The notes beneath the pieces are model-generated. The model did not search any database. It had not been told where the DNA came from and saw only the letters and a program-made list of their open reading frames with translations. The translations under genes and the position numbers were made by a program. Shown here in pieces: positions 46,465 to 63,947 of a stretch of DNA of 64,000 bases. Numbering within the stretch: the first letter of the stretch is position 1; each line of letters starts with the position of its first letter. The stretch is from positions 21,159,207-21,223,206 of the forward strand of contig NC_064769.1 in NCBI RefSeq assembly GCF_011397635.1. The letters are read 5' to 3'. Source of the stretch: Epinephelus fuscoguttatus (Eukaryota > Chordata > Actinopteri > Perciformes > Serranidae).

Positions 46465-49357
46465 GACTAAAAAATTTTTTTTGTATCTTTGCGTGTTCGG
46501 TGACTTAATGTCACGTTCTTGAAGTGGAAATAAAAGCTCATCTTTGACACATTCACTTTTTTAAGAATAAAGGCTTTTTATGTGAGAATGTCACTCAGCT
46601 CAGTAGCAGTCGTCATGCACGAAACGTATGTGTGTGCATGTGGATTTGAGTGAGAATTAAACAGGAAGCAGCAGACAAAAAGTTTCATCTGACTGAAGTT
46701 CATCAGCATGGACACAATGAGACTGGACTGAATGTCTCTTGCTCCTTTGACCCTGTCTTTGTCCCTCTGACTGCCTGCCTGTCGGCCACACAGCTTTGAT
46801 ATCCAAGTTTATACACTAATATTCAAACAAACATGTCATCCGTTAAATTTGGCGCTCTCTGCTAATTGGGACCAAATTATGTACTAAGTGAAACATTTTA
46901 CATTTGGAAAATCAACTTGTCAGTGCCCTCTGGTGGACAAACTGTGTACTGACGTCAGACCTTTTTTGGGGATTTGTGGTACTGATGTTATTTTCGTTTC
47001 TTTGATAAGGTGGTCCTGATTCTCTGATCGATAATGTTTTTATGTTATAAAGTTGTACATTGAGAGGCACTAGGCAGTTTCCATGTTTGATTTTAAAGGT
47101 CTGTTCTATGTCCTTTCTCTTGTGTGTGTCTGTGTGCGCAGATGGAGCGTCAGATCCTGATGCAGAACCAGATGAGAGAGAGACAGATGGCTATGCAGGT
47201 TGCCTGGTCCAGAGAGTTTCTCAAATACTTTGGTACTTTCTGTGCCGTGGCTACATTTGGACTTACTGTTGGGTGAGTATTGTAAACAACTGCTCCAAGA
47301 GGTCAGCTCAGGGGTATTTTATTTAACGTTAAAAAGACAGGTCAAGCCAAATCAAAAATACCTGTAGCCAATATCTGCAACATTCGGCAACTCACACCAA
47401 AACAATCCACATTGAGAAATCGCTCCACAGGTAAGAGGAAAAAGATGTATTTCTGATTTTGGGGTGAACTGTCCCTTTAAGACACACTCAGCGATGATCT
47501 CTTGTTTCTAACACACACTTAGAAACACCAGTAATAACGCACAGTGAGAGAACAACCTGTATCAGCTTGTATATGACAGCTGTGAGTCGCCACAGCGTCA
47601 GTGTTACATTAATCACGGTCTAGTAGCATTACTGGTGCAGCTCCATGTGTGAGGTATTGTATGTGTTCGAACACAGATGTCACATTGAGTTTAATTGTGT
47701 AGCAATTACAGTCCTACTAAAAATTACAAGCTATCTTGAGGTGGCGCTACAGCAGCATGACACATTGAAATGGCTGTAACGCGGTGATCATGAGTCTGAT
47801 TCACTTGACATTTTTCACAGTTTATTGTTTTACATTTACACAAATTACCTTCCAGAAAGGCAACATCATGGCTTCCTGTAATACTGTGTGTATTTCGTGC
47901 AAATTGATGACAAATCACATATAATTTTGTGGCCTAAAATAGAAGTATGCCTTACCCGAGTGCTTTTATTTACATTTTTATCACATTATCATAATGAAAA
48001 ATACTAAGATGTTCATTTCTTTGTCTCTATACTGTTCTTCAGTGCCATTAAAAGAAAGAAACCGGCCCTATTGGCTCCCATCGTCCCTCTTGGCTTCGTA
48101 CTGACCTACCAGATGGACAGCGCCTATGGAACACTTATTTATCGCATGAGAGGTAGGACTAAGTCATTATCATCATTACCACACATGAGCAAAGCTCTTA
48201 TGCTGGCCAGAAATAAACAAACATTATCTTTTTGATTTTCACATACTTGTAAAATCATGTTTTTGTAGTGAAATCACTGAAACATTAAGTCTTTTAAATC
48301 CTGACTAACAGACATGGACTTCTGTTTCAAAGACTGCAGCTTAAAACACAATACTGTAGGTTTTATTTTCATTATTGTCATAATCCAATACAGGATTGCA
48401 CAGTGAAGTGTAGCTGCAGCCCCCTCTGTGCTACACAAGATAATTTAACATTTACAGTAAGAAGTAGCAAAGTTTATGTTAAATTCATTTATGAGTGCAT
48501 TTACATGGACATGAATAACCTGTTTATGAGGCTTATCCCAGTTCTGATCATATTCAGAATATGGTGTTTACATTACCACAGAGAAATAGGTTTATTTTCA
48601 TTCCTCTCAAGCTTAGTCCAAAGATTCGCAATGTGATGAAACCTTTTTAGAACGTTGCAGAGAAGCGGTGTGAACTGACTGTCTGAGCTCAACTCAAGCC
48701 GGCTGATGGTGTCACCTGCAGCTCAGCTGGTCAAGTTGGCCACGGCTGGTTTTATAATGTAAAGCATGTCACTACCTGTTTCAACAGCCAATTAGCAGGT
48801 GCTTTGTCCTTACTCGAGGTAACATATTCGGGTTCCTCATAAGTGGGATAAGGTTTTATCCTGGTTTCTGAAAACTGGACATGGTGTTTTCATGCTCAGA
48901 CACATTAAAGGGATACTCCAAAAACCTTATCATAGACGGGGTTATTCATATCCATGTAAGTGCACTCTACTTCTATACAACATACACATAAGTAAAACTA
49001 TAACAGGTATACTTCAATTATAATGAACCTCACCTCCAATTCTCCGTTTGTTCTCTGCTGTCAGTTCTCACCTTGAAAGTCAGAAGCTGACTCCATAATA
49101 AATTAGGTGGATTTTTTAAAAAGAGAACATAACACAACTACTGCATGTGTGGGACAAAAATAATTGGTTTCACAGACATCCATTTGTCACAGTACAACAC
49201 ACTGTATTTTTTTCCCATTACACCCTCAGGTGAGGCTGAGGCTATCATGACATCCGAACATGACCGTCTGGACTTACCTCATGGGACTCCGACTTTCGAA
49301 AGCATAGAGAAAGCCCGCCGTGCTCGAAGCAGCCTCGCCTCCTTCCTGGAGAAATGA
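35684..49357 (+). CDS. plgrkt: Plasminogen receptor with a C-terminal lysine (Plg-RKT)
   Basis: Four coding exons: 35684-35764, 47142-47272, 48043-48152 and 49230-49357 (450 nt, 149 aa; human 147 aa). Consensus splice sites, phases 0, 2 and 1. Opens MGVLMSRSMDANFKKQQEFM, contains RERQMAMQVAWSREFLKYFG and FESIEKAR, all as in vertebrate PLGRKT. Two membrane helices at about 53-71 and 79-99 give the known two-pass topology with both ends outside. The chain ends LEK, so the C-terminal lysine that binds plasminogen kringles is kept. The family promotes plasminogen activation at the surface of macrophages and other cells. The start has a strong Kozak context. It lies head-to-head with CD274, about 6 kb apart, as in human. 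The first internal intron is 11.4 kb, filled with repeats. Confidence 0.95.
36180..37630. mobile_element. Nested transposon complex in plgrkt intron
   Basis: Outer layer: foldback arms at 36,236-36,310 and 37,330-37,630 (arm phrases ACAAAACATCCATT-like, inverted), related to 10.6-11.4 kb. Middle layer: a common MITE, one side at about 36,310-36,392 and the other at 37,212-37,318 (ending TCCTACACACCAGACCTTT). Inner layer: a Tc1-derived palindrome at 36,395-37,209. Confidence 0.6.
36395..37209. mobile_element. Palindromic Tc1-like element made of two inverted transposase fragments
   Basis: Flanked by TA at 36,393-36,394 and 37,210-37,211. Ends are inverted: CACCAATCAGCCAAAA on the left, CACCCATCAGCCAAAAC on the right (minus strand). 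Going inward, each arm jumps from the terminal repeat straight to the C-terminal coding part of a Tc1 transposase: left + strand around 36,460-36,690, right - strand 37,150 down to 36,731 (HTAKIAQEW, then WPPNS and EHLWHV). Both copies are decayed. Confidence 0.7.
37640..39640. other. plgrkt intron, no features recognised
   Basis: AT-rich intron sequence without exons or clear repeats. Confidence 0.45.
39690..40025. repeat. MITE-like repeat with ATATCGCGATAC end
   Basis: Left part has TATTGCAATTACCAATATGT, right part AATATCGCGATACTATACTG. Repeats with this pattern are common in teleosts. Confidence 0.4.
40853..41182. repeat. MITE-like repeat
   Basis: Begins TAGGGATGCAACAGTG and closes with CGGTATACCTCAAAACCGG and CACTGCAACCTA, weakly inverted ends. 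Non-coding. Confidence 0.35.
42110..42525. repeat. MITE-like repeat with a long poly-T
   Basis: TAATCGTTTCAGTG at about 42,141 and AATGATTAGTTTCAGCCCTA at 42,499-42,518 resemble ends of the common AGGGCTGCAACTAA hAT-type MITE. A T run occupies about 42,158-42,185; the 157-aa frame ending in poly-Phe is its translation. Confidence 0.4.
42530..45170. other. plgrkt intron, no gene recognised
   Basis: Intron sequence. 43,600-44,160 has the look of an old dispersed repeat but no clear ends. Confidence 0.4.
45172..45506 (+). repeat. tRNA-derived SINE, full-length looking
   Basis: Starts GGGGCGGCAGTAGCTCAGCC (tRNA-like A box) with a B-box-like GTTAGAGTCCCCG 50 bp on, a conserved central part including CACCGCCGAGGTGCCCTTGA, and a 3' end GGGGATTAATAAAGTAAAT. 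The 128-aa minus frame over it is a shadow. Confidence 0.75.
45849..46226. mobile_element. MITE with TAGGGCTG terminal inverted repeats
   Basis: Left end TAGGGCTGTATGATAT, right end ATATTGTGCAGCCCTA; about 14 of 16 terminal bases pair. AT-rich body, no ORF. Confidence 0.65.
46374..46464. repeat. Compound (GTAT)n(TA)n(TTA)n microsatellite
   Basis: Three simple repeats back to back in the plgrkt intron. Confidence 0.9.
48493..48967. mobile_element. MITE in last plgrkt intron
   Basis: Terminal inverted repeats GAGTGCATTTACATGGACAT (left) and, on the other strand, GAGTGCACTTACATGGATAT (right). Non-coding, 475 bp. Confidence 0.7.
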
Positions 49358-49649
49358 CGTGTTGGTTATTTGAGATAAAATCATAACCGTTCAGTCAATG
49401 CATTCACCTATTCTGCTTTTGCCTATTTGTCTCATACCAACTGCCTTTTTGACATTACTGCGTCTATGGTTTGCACTAATTCTATATCATGGACCTTGAG
49501 TCAAATTAGTCTCGATATGATGTTATGATGTTGTTATTTTTGTGAGTATTGTCATTAGAGGTGCATCCTCAGCCAAACACATAAACTTAAGCTAAACAAA
49601 ATACTTGAGTTAGTCAGGAATACACCTTCAGTACTGTGGTATATCATGA

Positions 49650-49655
49650 AATAAA
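49650..49655 (+). terminator. plgrkt: Candidate plgrkt polyadenylation signal
   Basis: AATAAA 293 bp beyond the stop codon. The MITE at 49,663 starts only 8 bp further on, so transcript cleavage would fall within the transposon end. Confidence 0.55.
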
Positions 49656-49662
49656 GACTGCA

Positions 49663-50722
49663 GCTGTGTCCCAAATCCAGACTTCATACCAATTCAAAAC
49701 AGTAGGTACTATATACTTTACCAAATTATGCCACCAGGGAATGATATAGTATGTATCTGCATCTTTGGAAAGCTACTGCCAAATCAAACCTCATAAAGAG
49801 ACATCACAATGTGTCATATTAGTGTTTAAACAAGTGAACAAAATACACACAGGAAATTTGTGGAGAGCACAACAGATATGTCAATTTAACAAAGTAAAGT
49901 GCATGCTTGATTTCTCTCTGTCACCCTCACTAGCCCCATCTACAAGCCAAAATGTATATATTAAAGAGTATTTTGTCTTGGAGTTACACTACAATGGGCT
50001 GAAAGTTGGGTTTTATTTTAAAAAAGATTAAATTAATTAATGAGAGAAAGTGGATTTTAAACTATAGAGTTTTTTTACTGACAGACATCAACAGAAAGAC
50101 AAAAAGACATTTAGTTAATCATTCTTTAGTCAGAAAGTGTCCCCTCACATTTTGGAGGATGGTGTTTGAGTCGCAAATTTAGACCTCTTCTTAACATGCA
50201 GCAAGCGAGTGAACCCTGGTGGATGGAGCCTGAAAATGTTCAGATATACTACATGTAACAACAACATACAGGGGCCCTATCAAGCCCTGATCAAGCCTCA
50301 GGAATGGCTTACTGTTGCTCTGAAATTAGTTTGCCGCTGCACAAAGCTTTGCAAATCTAGGACATCTTCCCTGGGAAAAACCTAAATAATCTGATGTCCA
50401 CTTGTTTGCATGGTGTTCAGTTATGAAGAGGTGTAAGTAGCGGAGCTTTTTAAGGTTTAGACAGGACATAATGTCCCTCAGCCAGCATTAAAAAAATTAA
50501 TATTTTGCTTACCACCACTAACAATTTATTTTAACCAGCTAATGCAGCTTTGCCTTCTTAACAAGTTTCATTGTGGGAGAATTGTGTGCATCCTTAGGAT
50601 GCTCAACAAGCAACCATGTCTAGTATGCATGCTGTCTGGTTTGACTTCATTTTGTTACTTGCTTACACCACATACTAAAATGCAGCTTAGCGTCAGTATA
50701 TAGCATGAAACTGGGACACAGC
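49663..50722. mobile_element. Long MITE or composite element with GCTGTGTCCCA ends
   Basis: GCTGTGTCCCA at 49,663 and its inverse TGGGACACAGC at 50,712-50,722. Just inside are ACTTCATACCAATTC and, inverted, GTTTGACTTCATTTTG-like phrases. No transposase frame. Confidence 0.5.
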
Positions 50723-52016
50723 GTACATCTAAACAAGTTGTGTTTATTCCTTTTAATCATGTTCATATTAAAAGCAGCATTAAGTGATTTTTGACCACTA
50801 GAGGGCAGAAAGAAGCCTCACATAACTCTCAAAGTGTCTGAGGTCATGGCGGACACATGGCTGATGTTTCAGCCAACAGTTGGCTATTGCACATTGGGCA
50901 GACACAAAACAACAAGGAAATCTCATCGGTGTATATTTTCTTGCAAGCTGACACGTGCAAATGCAATATTCATATTTTGCAGCTGTAGTTTGACTTATAA
51001 GCTCTGTGTTTTCCCTAATTTGATGCTTAGCTTTTGGGTTTTACATTAGTTATCTGATACGCCCTGCCAAGCAGGTTCACTCACTGTCAAAGCAATAATC
51101 AGTGATCAAAAGTTTATTATCAAATTTTAATTGGAAAGTCATTTGTCCTGACAGCAGAAGATTGTTATGACTTCAAACTGTATTACTGAAACTTTTGATC
51201 AGTTTAACTGAGAGAGTTAATTTGTTAAGGTTGAATTTGAGTGCTAAGGAGCTTTATAACAAAGGATTAGTTAGCATTGGTGCACCCATAAGTTTTATTT
51301 TTATCACCACATTTGTGTTTAGTGGATGTAAAATATTACAAGGTGCTGATATTTATGCAATGTGTATTTACCATAATTTTAACTCATGTTTGACATCATG
51401 GAAACTATATTTGAATAAATAAATAAATAAGAAATATTGCCAAGTCTTCGTCTTCTCCGATCACATTTTGTGAAATGATGCTAGTTTGATGCAAAGCTCC
51501 AAAGCCGATAACTTCTATAAACACAGCCACCTTTTCTATATAGTCGGACACAGCTTAATCTCTTCCCTGTGAAGTGTACAAGACGTCACACATGCCTTTA
51601 TATTGTTTGTCTCAAAATCATCTCAGCAACTAGTGTATGAGTAATGTGCACACTCACACTTCACATGAAAATATGCCCCTGATATTGTTACCATAAAGAG
51701 TAAGTACGTCATTGTCATCAATCTAAATGACGTGTGTGTGTGTGTAAGAGGGAGGGAGGGACGGAGGGAGGGGGTTGGGGTTAAACACAAAGGTTGATGA
51801 GTGGACCAGTGGCTACAGAGGGGAACAAAAAGAGGAAACCAAAGTCTGCTCTGCAACACAAGACAGAAAAATACGAGCATCTTCTACAACGTAACGGAAA
51901 GAAAAGTCAACAAGAAGGAAACTAACAGGATTTTAAACGATCAGATCTGAGGTGGAACCCAGCTTGACCCTCCTGTGCAGCGCAGAACAGCTCGTTCCGT
52001 CACTTTCAAGTGAAAA
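50723..52016. other. Intergenic plgrkt to rln
   Basis: No exon seen. A (GT)n-(GGGA)n purine-rich tract at about 51,731-51,780 lies 240 bp upstream of the relaxin start codon. The promoter itself was not resolved. Confidence 0.4.
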
Positions 52017-52989
52017 ATGCTGTGGAGATTGTCTCTCGCTGTGGCCGTGGTGTGCGTCGGTGGCATATGCAACTGTGTGAAGGCAGACGTGATGAGCAGG
52101 CTGATCATACCGAGGGACTACGGGGTGAAACTGTGCGGCAGAGAGTTCATCAGAGCAGTCATTTTCACCTGTGGTGGCTCCCGGTGGAAACGATCCACGG
52201 AGGGGGGCTTAGGTGAGTCAACATTACTGCTGTACTTTCATTCATTGCTTCATTTGTGTGATTGGACAAAATGCTGTGTTATACATGTTTCAGAACATAA
52301 AGACTATGTAGAAACATGTCCAAGATATAGTGTAAAAATGTATTTCTCATTAAGGTTAAGGATGATGAAGGGACGAGAGGGTGCACAGGCAAGGAGCTAT
52401 AATTGTTTTCTTCATTCCTACTTTAATTTCCACTGAGCACATTACTGTAGCTGGTGACTTATTACACATCAACAGGTTAGGCTGCCACAGGGTTTTAATA
52501 AACAGCTCCCCCCACATTTTAGTTGACTAACAAAGCCTCATATTTCAGCACCACAGTCAGCTCATGTTCATTGTTAATCAGACAAATTCTTTTTTTTTTT
52601 TTGCTATGACTAAAGGTGCATTTGACTCATTTCTTTCCCCAGATTCCTTCCAGTGGGGTTCCCTTAGTGACATTACAGCAGAAGACAACCAGCACACCTG
52701 GCAATCCAGCGCAGAGCTCACAGTAGATAACCCCTCTCAGCTCCATCCCAGCTCCTCTTACTCCCTGGCAGACCTCCTGGCTCTTTTCAGGGCTCGAGGA
52801 GACGGGCAGCAGCCGTCGCTGAGTGACTTTGCCTCGCTGAAGAAGCCTCAGCTGTCCACAGTTTCAGGCGAGCAAGCTACTGCCGACTGGCCCGTAGCGA
52901 GCAAGAAGAAGAGAAACTTTTCCCTGGGTGTGGCGGGGAAGTGCTGTAACCAGGGCTGCACTAAGAATGATATCGGACGCTTGTGCTGA
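52017..52989 (+). CDS. rln: Relaxin-family prepropeptide (RLN/RLN3-like)
   Basis: Two coding exons, 52017-52212 and 52643-52989 (543 nt, 180 aa), split by a phase-1 intron in the C-peptide as in all insulin/relaxin genes. Signal peptide about 1-23. B chain ends with CGREFIRAVIFTCGGSRW: Cys40, Cys52 and the receptor-binding RxxxRxxI cassette (Arg42, Arg46, Ile49). Cleavage sites RWKR and KKKR (153-156) bracket a C-peptide of roughly 93 residues. A chain ends KCCNQGCTKNDIGRLC, the CC-x3-C-x8-C pattern. Family role: secreted two-chain hormone acting on RXFP receptors. The position between plgrkt and jak2 corresponds to the human RLN1/RLN2/INSL6 cluster, so teleost rln is favoured over rln3 paralogues, although the B chain is RLN3-like. 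Only one relaxin gene is present here. Confidence 0.93.
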
Positions 52990-53205
52990 GGCAAGGGGGA
53001 AAAGGATTTGTGACATGAAGATGTTGTGATGGGCAGTAATGAACAGTGTATAAAGAAGTAGGAGGAGAGCAAGTTCACACCTGCTGTTCAACAGGCTCGA
53101 GTCAGCCGAATATTTTAATATATATTTTCTTTATTCTCCTCACTTGATATTTTCTTTAAAAAAAAAAAAACATGTCCTGTATGTTGCCCTTGAAGCACCG
53201 TTGAG

Positions 53206-53303
53206 AATAAATTTTAAATACTGTTAATATGAAATGTCGAGCAGTGTCATATGTTGTGTACAACGCTTGTGTATATGTGTGGACAGGATTTGGGAGCAAT
53301 AAA
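53206..53303 (+). terminator. rln: Two candidate rln polyadenylation signals
   Basis: AATAAA at 53,206-53,211 and 53,298-53,303, about 220 and 310 bp beyond the stop. Confidence 0.55.
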
Positions 53304-53309
53304 CAGCGT

Positions 53310-54639
53310 CCATATTGTCGCCTGCAGTCTGTCTGGTGAAACTACGTTCATACTCGCACGCGCCAATATCACACATTAGTGTCATTTAGGCTGCTGTGAA
53401 CTTATTGCCGGCCTCTGTTCACAGCATTACGCCTGTTGGATCATTTTCCGTCAAACACCCCGGGGACACTACAGCAAAAGAGTAGGTTTCCTTTTTTCTT
53501 TTAACCCTTTGTGACGTAGATAAAACAAATGAATTAAATACAGACAACCCCCTGCGTAAAAATGTTACACTATCACTAAACACAACTTATAAGCTGTTTG
53601 ACTGTGGGTACAATATGATGAAGCTTTATGTGACAAGTGAACCACATTGAGAATAAAAAAAGTACAAGTTTCATGACCATACTGTACTAAAATGTTTTGT
53701 TTATTAAAAGTATATACACACCTGGAATATACAGCACATCCATCTTTCAGTATTTACATCCATATTCGCATAAATGTATTAAAGGTACCACCAGGCTTTA
53801 TATCATTCACACTGCACCAAAATAAAATTGAAACAAATGGGAAAAAAACACCAGTTAAATCTGTTTAAACATCTTCTGTTTTTCCAAATGTCTTCTGAGG
53901 AAAAATGACACACAGAATAATCACATTTGCTTTTAAACACCACTGTACATATATCACAATAATGGCTGTTTGGGTGACAAAAACAACCCATTAGGCAGCA
54001 ACATTTTCTATCTTGGCATTATAGCAACTCGGCAGGAACTAACAGTCTCTCATTCACAACAGATTTGACATGACCAAAATATTTAGGCCGGCGTGATACT
54101 GCCCAGAGGTTAGAGCGTGGGAGCTTCAGAGACACTCTGTATGTTTTGTGGTGACACGCTCTTTACAGTGACTCATACTTGACGATGTGAGGACATCCGT
54201 CGTTTGACATTATGTGTCTCCCTCCCTTAATGTTGTAAATACAACACTGGATTTTTTTTTTTTTTTTTTGTATGTAAGAGGGAAAGATGCTCTTCCACAA
54301 ATTAGATTCTTTTCAAGTCTTTTCAAGGACTGACTGTCCTCTCACCAGTTAAGACCATGCAGCGAAAAGTGAAGCCAATGCAGAAGTGCCAAAAGCTGCA
54401 GTTCATCCACTTGAGGCTGGCTCCAAAACTGAGTCAGTCCCCACAGACACCCATGTTAGAATGCCCAACTTTACAACAGAAAAAACATAGAACACAGCTT
54501 ATTTCCCCCTTCATGACAACTGTACAGTGGTGATTTTTTTTTTTTAATATAACTCGCCGGTTTAAATCTTACTAAGGCACAAAGCTATGCTGCTTTGAGT
54601 GACAGGCTGTCTGCTTGGCGTATGACTCAGATCCACCCC
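53310..54639. other. Intergenic rln to jak2, left part
   Basis: No gene. Poly-T run at about 54,250-54,270. Confidence 0.45.
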
Positions 54640-55488
54640 TCGCTCCTCGTTACTTTAAAAAAGTAATTAGTTATAGTTACTAGTTACTTTCCCAAAAAAG
54701 TAACTGAGTTAGTAACAGGGTTACTGCACTGTAAAAATAATTAATTACCTGAAAAAGTAACTATAGCGTTACTATTTTTTATTAAATGCTCAAATATGTC
54801 AAATTGCTTGGGCAGCCCCTTTAATGGAACTGTAATGAAACTCAACATTGAATATGTTAAATGAATGAAACTGACACTTAATAGAATAAATCATTATTAT
54901 TAAATATTGTACACTTATCTACACTACACTCCATTGTGCGTGCGTGTGTGTGAGGGAGAGGGAGTGCGGCTGTGGAAACATCCTGCAGTCCGAGATACTA
55001 TCATGCGTTTGAATAAGTTATTAGACAGATATATAGAGAGAAAGGCGACGTTTAGAGAGCAAGCCCAAATAAGCAACTCCACTTTGGAAACAAGTCCAAA
55101 AAAAACGCAACCTGTGCCTACCAATATTTGTAAGCGACTTTACAAAAACACAAGCCCAAAGTCGCGGACCTGACAAACCTGCTTGTGAATACCCGCCCTA
55201 CTCTGCCTCTGATTGGTTTATGATGAAATGTTCCTCTCCCTAAGCCAATCATCATCACTTATGCTTCCCCCTCACCTGCCCTCACCAAAGAAGAAACACT
55301 TTAAAGCTCCGCTGAGAAGGAGCTGGTCTGAGTGAAAGCCGCTTCAGTGAACTAAGGTAAAGCCGAGTAACGGCGCATTTTATTGTGAGTAACCATAACG
55401 GCGTTATAACGGGGGAGACAGTAACTTTTTTGATTAGTCGTTACTGAAAAAAGTAGTGCCGTTAGTAACGCCGTTATTCCCATCACTG
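54640..55488. mobile_element. Non-autonomous hAT-like element
   Basis: Left portion repeats AGTTACTTT, AAAGTAACT and GTTACT words; right end reads GCCGTTAGTAACGCCGTTAT then TCCCATCACTG, the well-known terminal sequence of a teleost hAT-type repeat. The left terminus is degraded. The central 430 bp has no transposase-like frame. Confidence 0.55.
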
Positions 55489-55519
55489 TTTATTCATTAT
55501 CAGTATCTGCTCAACCTAC

Positions 55520-55801
55520 TAAAGGTTGCGGGGAACCCCAGCTGACACTGGATGTGAGGCAGGGTAGACCCTGGACAGGGTGCCAGATGATTGAAGGGCC
55601 AACACATCGAGACAGACAACCATTCACACTCACATTCACACCTACGGACAATTCAGAGTCGCCAATTAACCTAACCTGCCAGAGAAGCTGCAGAAAAGTG
55701 ATGCTGACATGAGGAGAACATGCAAACAAAGACCCAGGGTTAAACCTGGAACCCTCCTGCTGTGAGTCAGCAGTGCTAACCACTGCATCACTGTGCCAGC
55801 C
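55520..55801 (-). repeat. SINE-like dispersed repeat, second copy
   Basis: On the minus strand begins GGCACAGTGATGCAGTGGTT then AGCACTGCTGACTCACAGCA and GGAGGGTTCCAGGTTTAACC, and continues with the phrases of the copy at 11,045-11,287. Confidence 0.6.
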
Positions 55802-56029
55802 TATGTCTAAGGGTACCACAAGAGCTGTCTTGATAAGAGACAGTGAGGAGCTGATATTTACTTTGCCTATACTCAACTCTTTTTTGCACAGGCAGTTCAG
55901 TGATGACCTCGCAGTTGTGGTCCAAAATCCTAAGCCCTATTTCTCAGAAACCAAGACAAGAATGAGTAAAAATTCCTCAAAGGTGGCTTTGAGTATGGTC
56001 TTGACACCAAGCTCTTTCCCAAGTACAAC

Positions 56030-57305
56030 ACTCTAAAATGGGAATCCACAAACCAATGGGTGACATCATGGCGGCTACATCCTTTATTTTATACAGTCTG
56101 TGGTTGAAACTGGTGAGAGGAAATAACTTTCAGTCAGTAACATTTGGAACATAAAGGAAATTATCCCCTTGTGACAAATTGATCCACTTGTGGCCGACAC
56201 TGTAATGCATATCATAACACACACACACATATTCAACATATACACCAGCTGTTAAGACAACTTTAAATGGGTGGTGGCAAAATAATGACATGAACAAAAG
56301 TCAAGATTTAAATAAAGTTGTCACTTGTAACAACAAGCTGCAGAAAAAAAAAGCATCTCCCTTCATGACTTCTTTCTCCATCTTCAGAAAATATATTTGT
56401 ACATAAAGTATCCACAGGCAGCCTCCAACACTGAAAATCTCATACTATATTTATAGAAATATACAAATTACTAATTACAAAGGTGACATCGTAAGTTCAA
56501 AAACACTGTATGAGTCCATGATATGACACTATTAGACACCCACCTCAGTTATTGCTGTCTCTTTAATGTACTGGAATATTGGCAGGATGTATGAAATTAT
56601 ATAAACGAACAACAGTTGATACAAAGTCTGACCTCTGTTATGTGGAAAGATCTGGGTGCTTCTGCTGTTGCTTCATCAGCTCAGAGCACAGAATCATCCT
56701 CAATGTACAATGAATATCTGTAAGTCCACTGTAACTGCAGGAAGGTAACTCAAAAACACCGGTAGAAATTTCCCAATGGGTCCCCTTGTGGCAGAAGTAC
56801 AGCTGGTGCTTTACATTCATGGTCTGTCCTTTATCAGGCTTAAAACTATCCAGCAGTTCACTTCCAGTCCTTTATAAATGTTCAGCCACACATGAGTGGT
56901 GCCTTGAGGTTCAGGTGTGCAGTAAGATGGCTGTTTGGAACAGTCTCTTTGGTTTGACAAAAGAAATTGCTCATTTGACAGCGATTAAAGTACAAAATTC
57001 AAAGGACTGAGCATTAACAACATGCTACTTGTTGGTAATACATACATTTTTTGGTACAAATATTTATTTTAAGGCTTCAATATTCCACAGAAGTCCCTTG
57101 AAATAAAAAAAAAATTGTGGATTCTTAGAAAAGTATCATTTTTCCACTCCATGTCTATTGTCTAATTCTATTTGTAAAACAACATATACAAATAAAATAA
57201 TTTATCCCACCATGAAATGTTCTTAAAGGCATCTGATATATCTTCTGTTTGTTGTCTGAGTCAGATGTAGTGTAGTAATAAATCAGATAAATCGTAAATG
57301 CCATA
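56030..57305. other. Intergenic or jak2 3' UTR region
   Basis: No coding exon. 56,035-56,105 matches a common teleost repeat (AATGGGTGACATCATGGCGG). If jak2 uses a distal polyadenylation site, part of this could be 3' UTR. Confidence 0.35.
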
Positions 57306-57719
57306 TTAAAGGAGCACTACAGGATATAAACAGCTGATCTATCACTCAGAGGTTGTCTGCACAAAGCTCTCAATATGGAGGTGCCTTAGCTAGCGGTTAG
57401 CAGCTACTAGTGCTAATGGGGTAAACCTGAGGGGAACTGGAGGGTGGGCGCTACACTTTCGCCTCTACGCTGTCCTGACATTAGGGGTAACTTGCGTGTG
57501 AGTGCGGTGCTGAGCAGCAGTGATAAGCTAGCCAGTGGAATACACACGGACTACAATACATGCGAACTAATATGCATGGGGGTCGGACTGTCTACCACAA
57601 CAAAGAACAGAGAAGCTTGGATTCTCTGCTCAGCACATCATTACTCCACTGTATCTCTACAGAGCAAATAGTTGTTTGCTGCTATATTAAAACTCTAATA
57701 TCTTATAGAGCTCCTTTAA
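57306..57719. mobile_element. MITE with TTAAAGGAGC terminal inverted repeats
   Basis: TTAAAGGAGCAC at the left and GAGCTCCTTTAA at the right (10 of 12 terminal bases pair). 414 bp, non-coding. Confidence 0.7.
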
Positions 57720-57886
57720 GAAGTGGGTTAACTGCTGAGAAAGTGAATATGCCCGTTCATCATCCTTATTTGGGTAAATCTTAAATAGGCTGACAGACAT
57801 GCAGTTCACCAAAAGAAAAACTAAAATCAACTTCACTTTGGACTAGGGACTGTACGGCTGCAGTAAACCCAGACATCTCCAAGACA

Positions 57887-57892
57887 TTTATT
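57887..57892 (-). terminator. jak2: Candidate proximal jak2 polyadenylation signal
   Basis: AATAAA on the minus strand about 90 bp past the stop codon. A short 3' UTR would be unusual for jak2, so distal sites are possible. Confidence 0.3.
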
Positions 57893-57979
57893 GTTCTGTT
57901 AAGATCCGTGAGGACGGCCCCCCCCCCTCCCCCGGGGGAGTCAGCACCTAAAGGTCAAAGGTTCAGGGATCAATGCCGC

Positions 57980-63947
<5,968 letters not shown>

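Noticed and set aside
54907-55173. 88-aa frame inside the hAT-like element as a transposase remnant
   Set aside because: No DDE, BED or hAT dimerisation motif visible.
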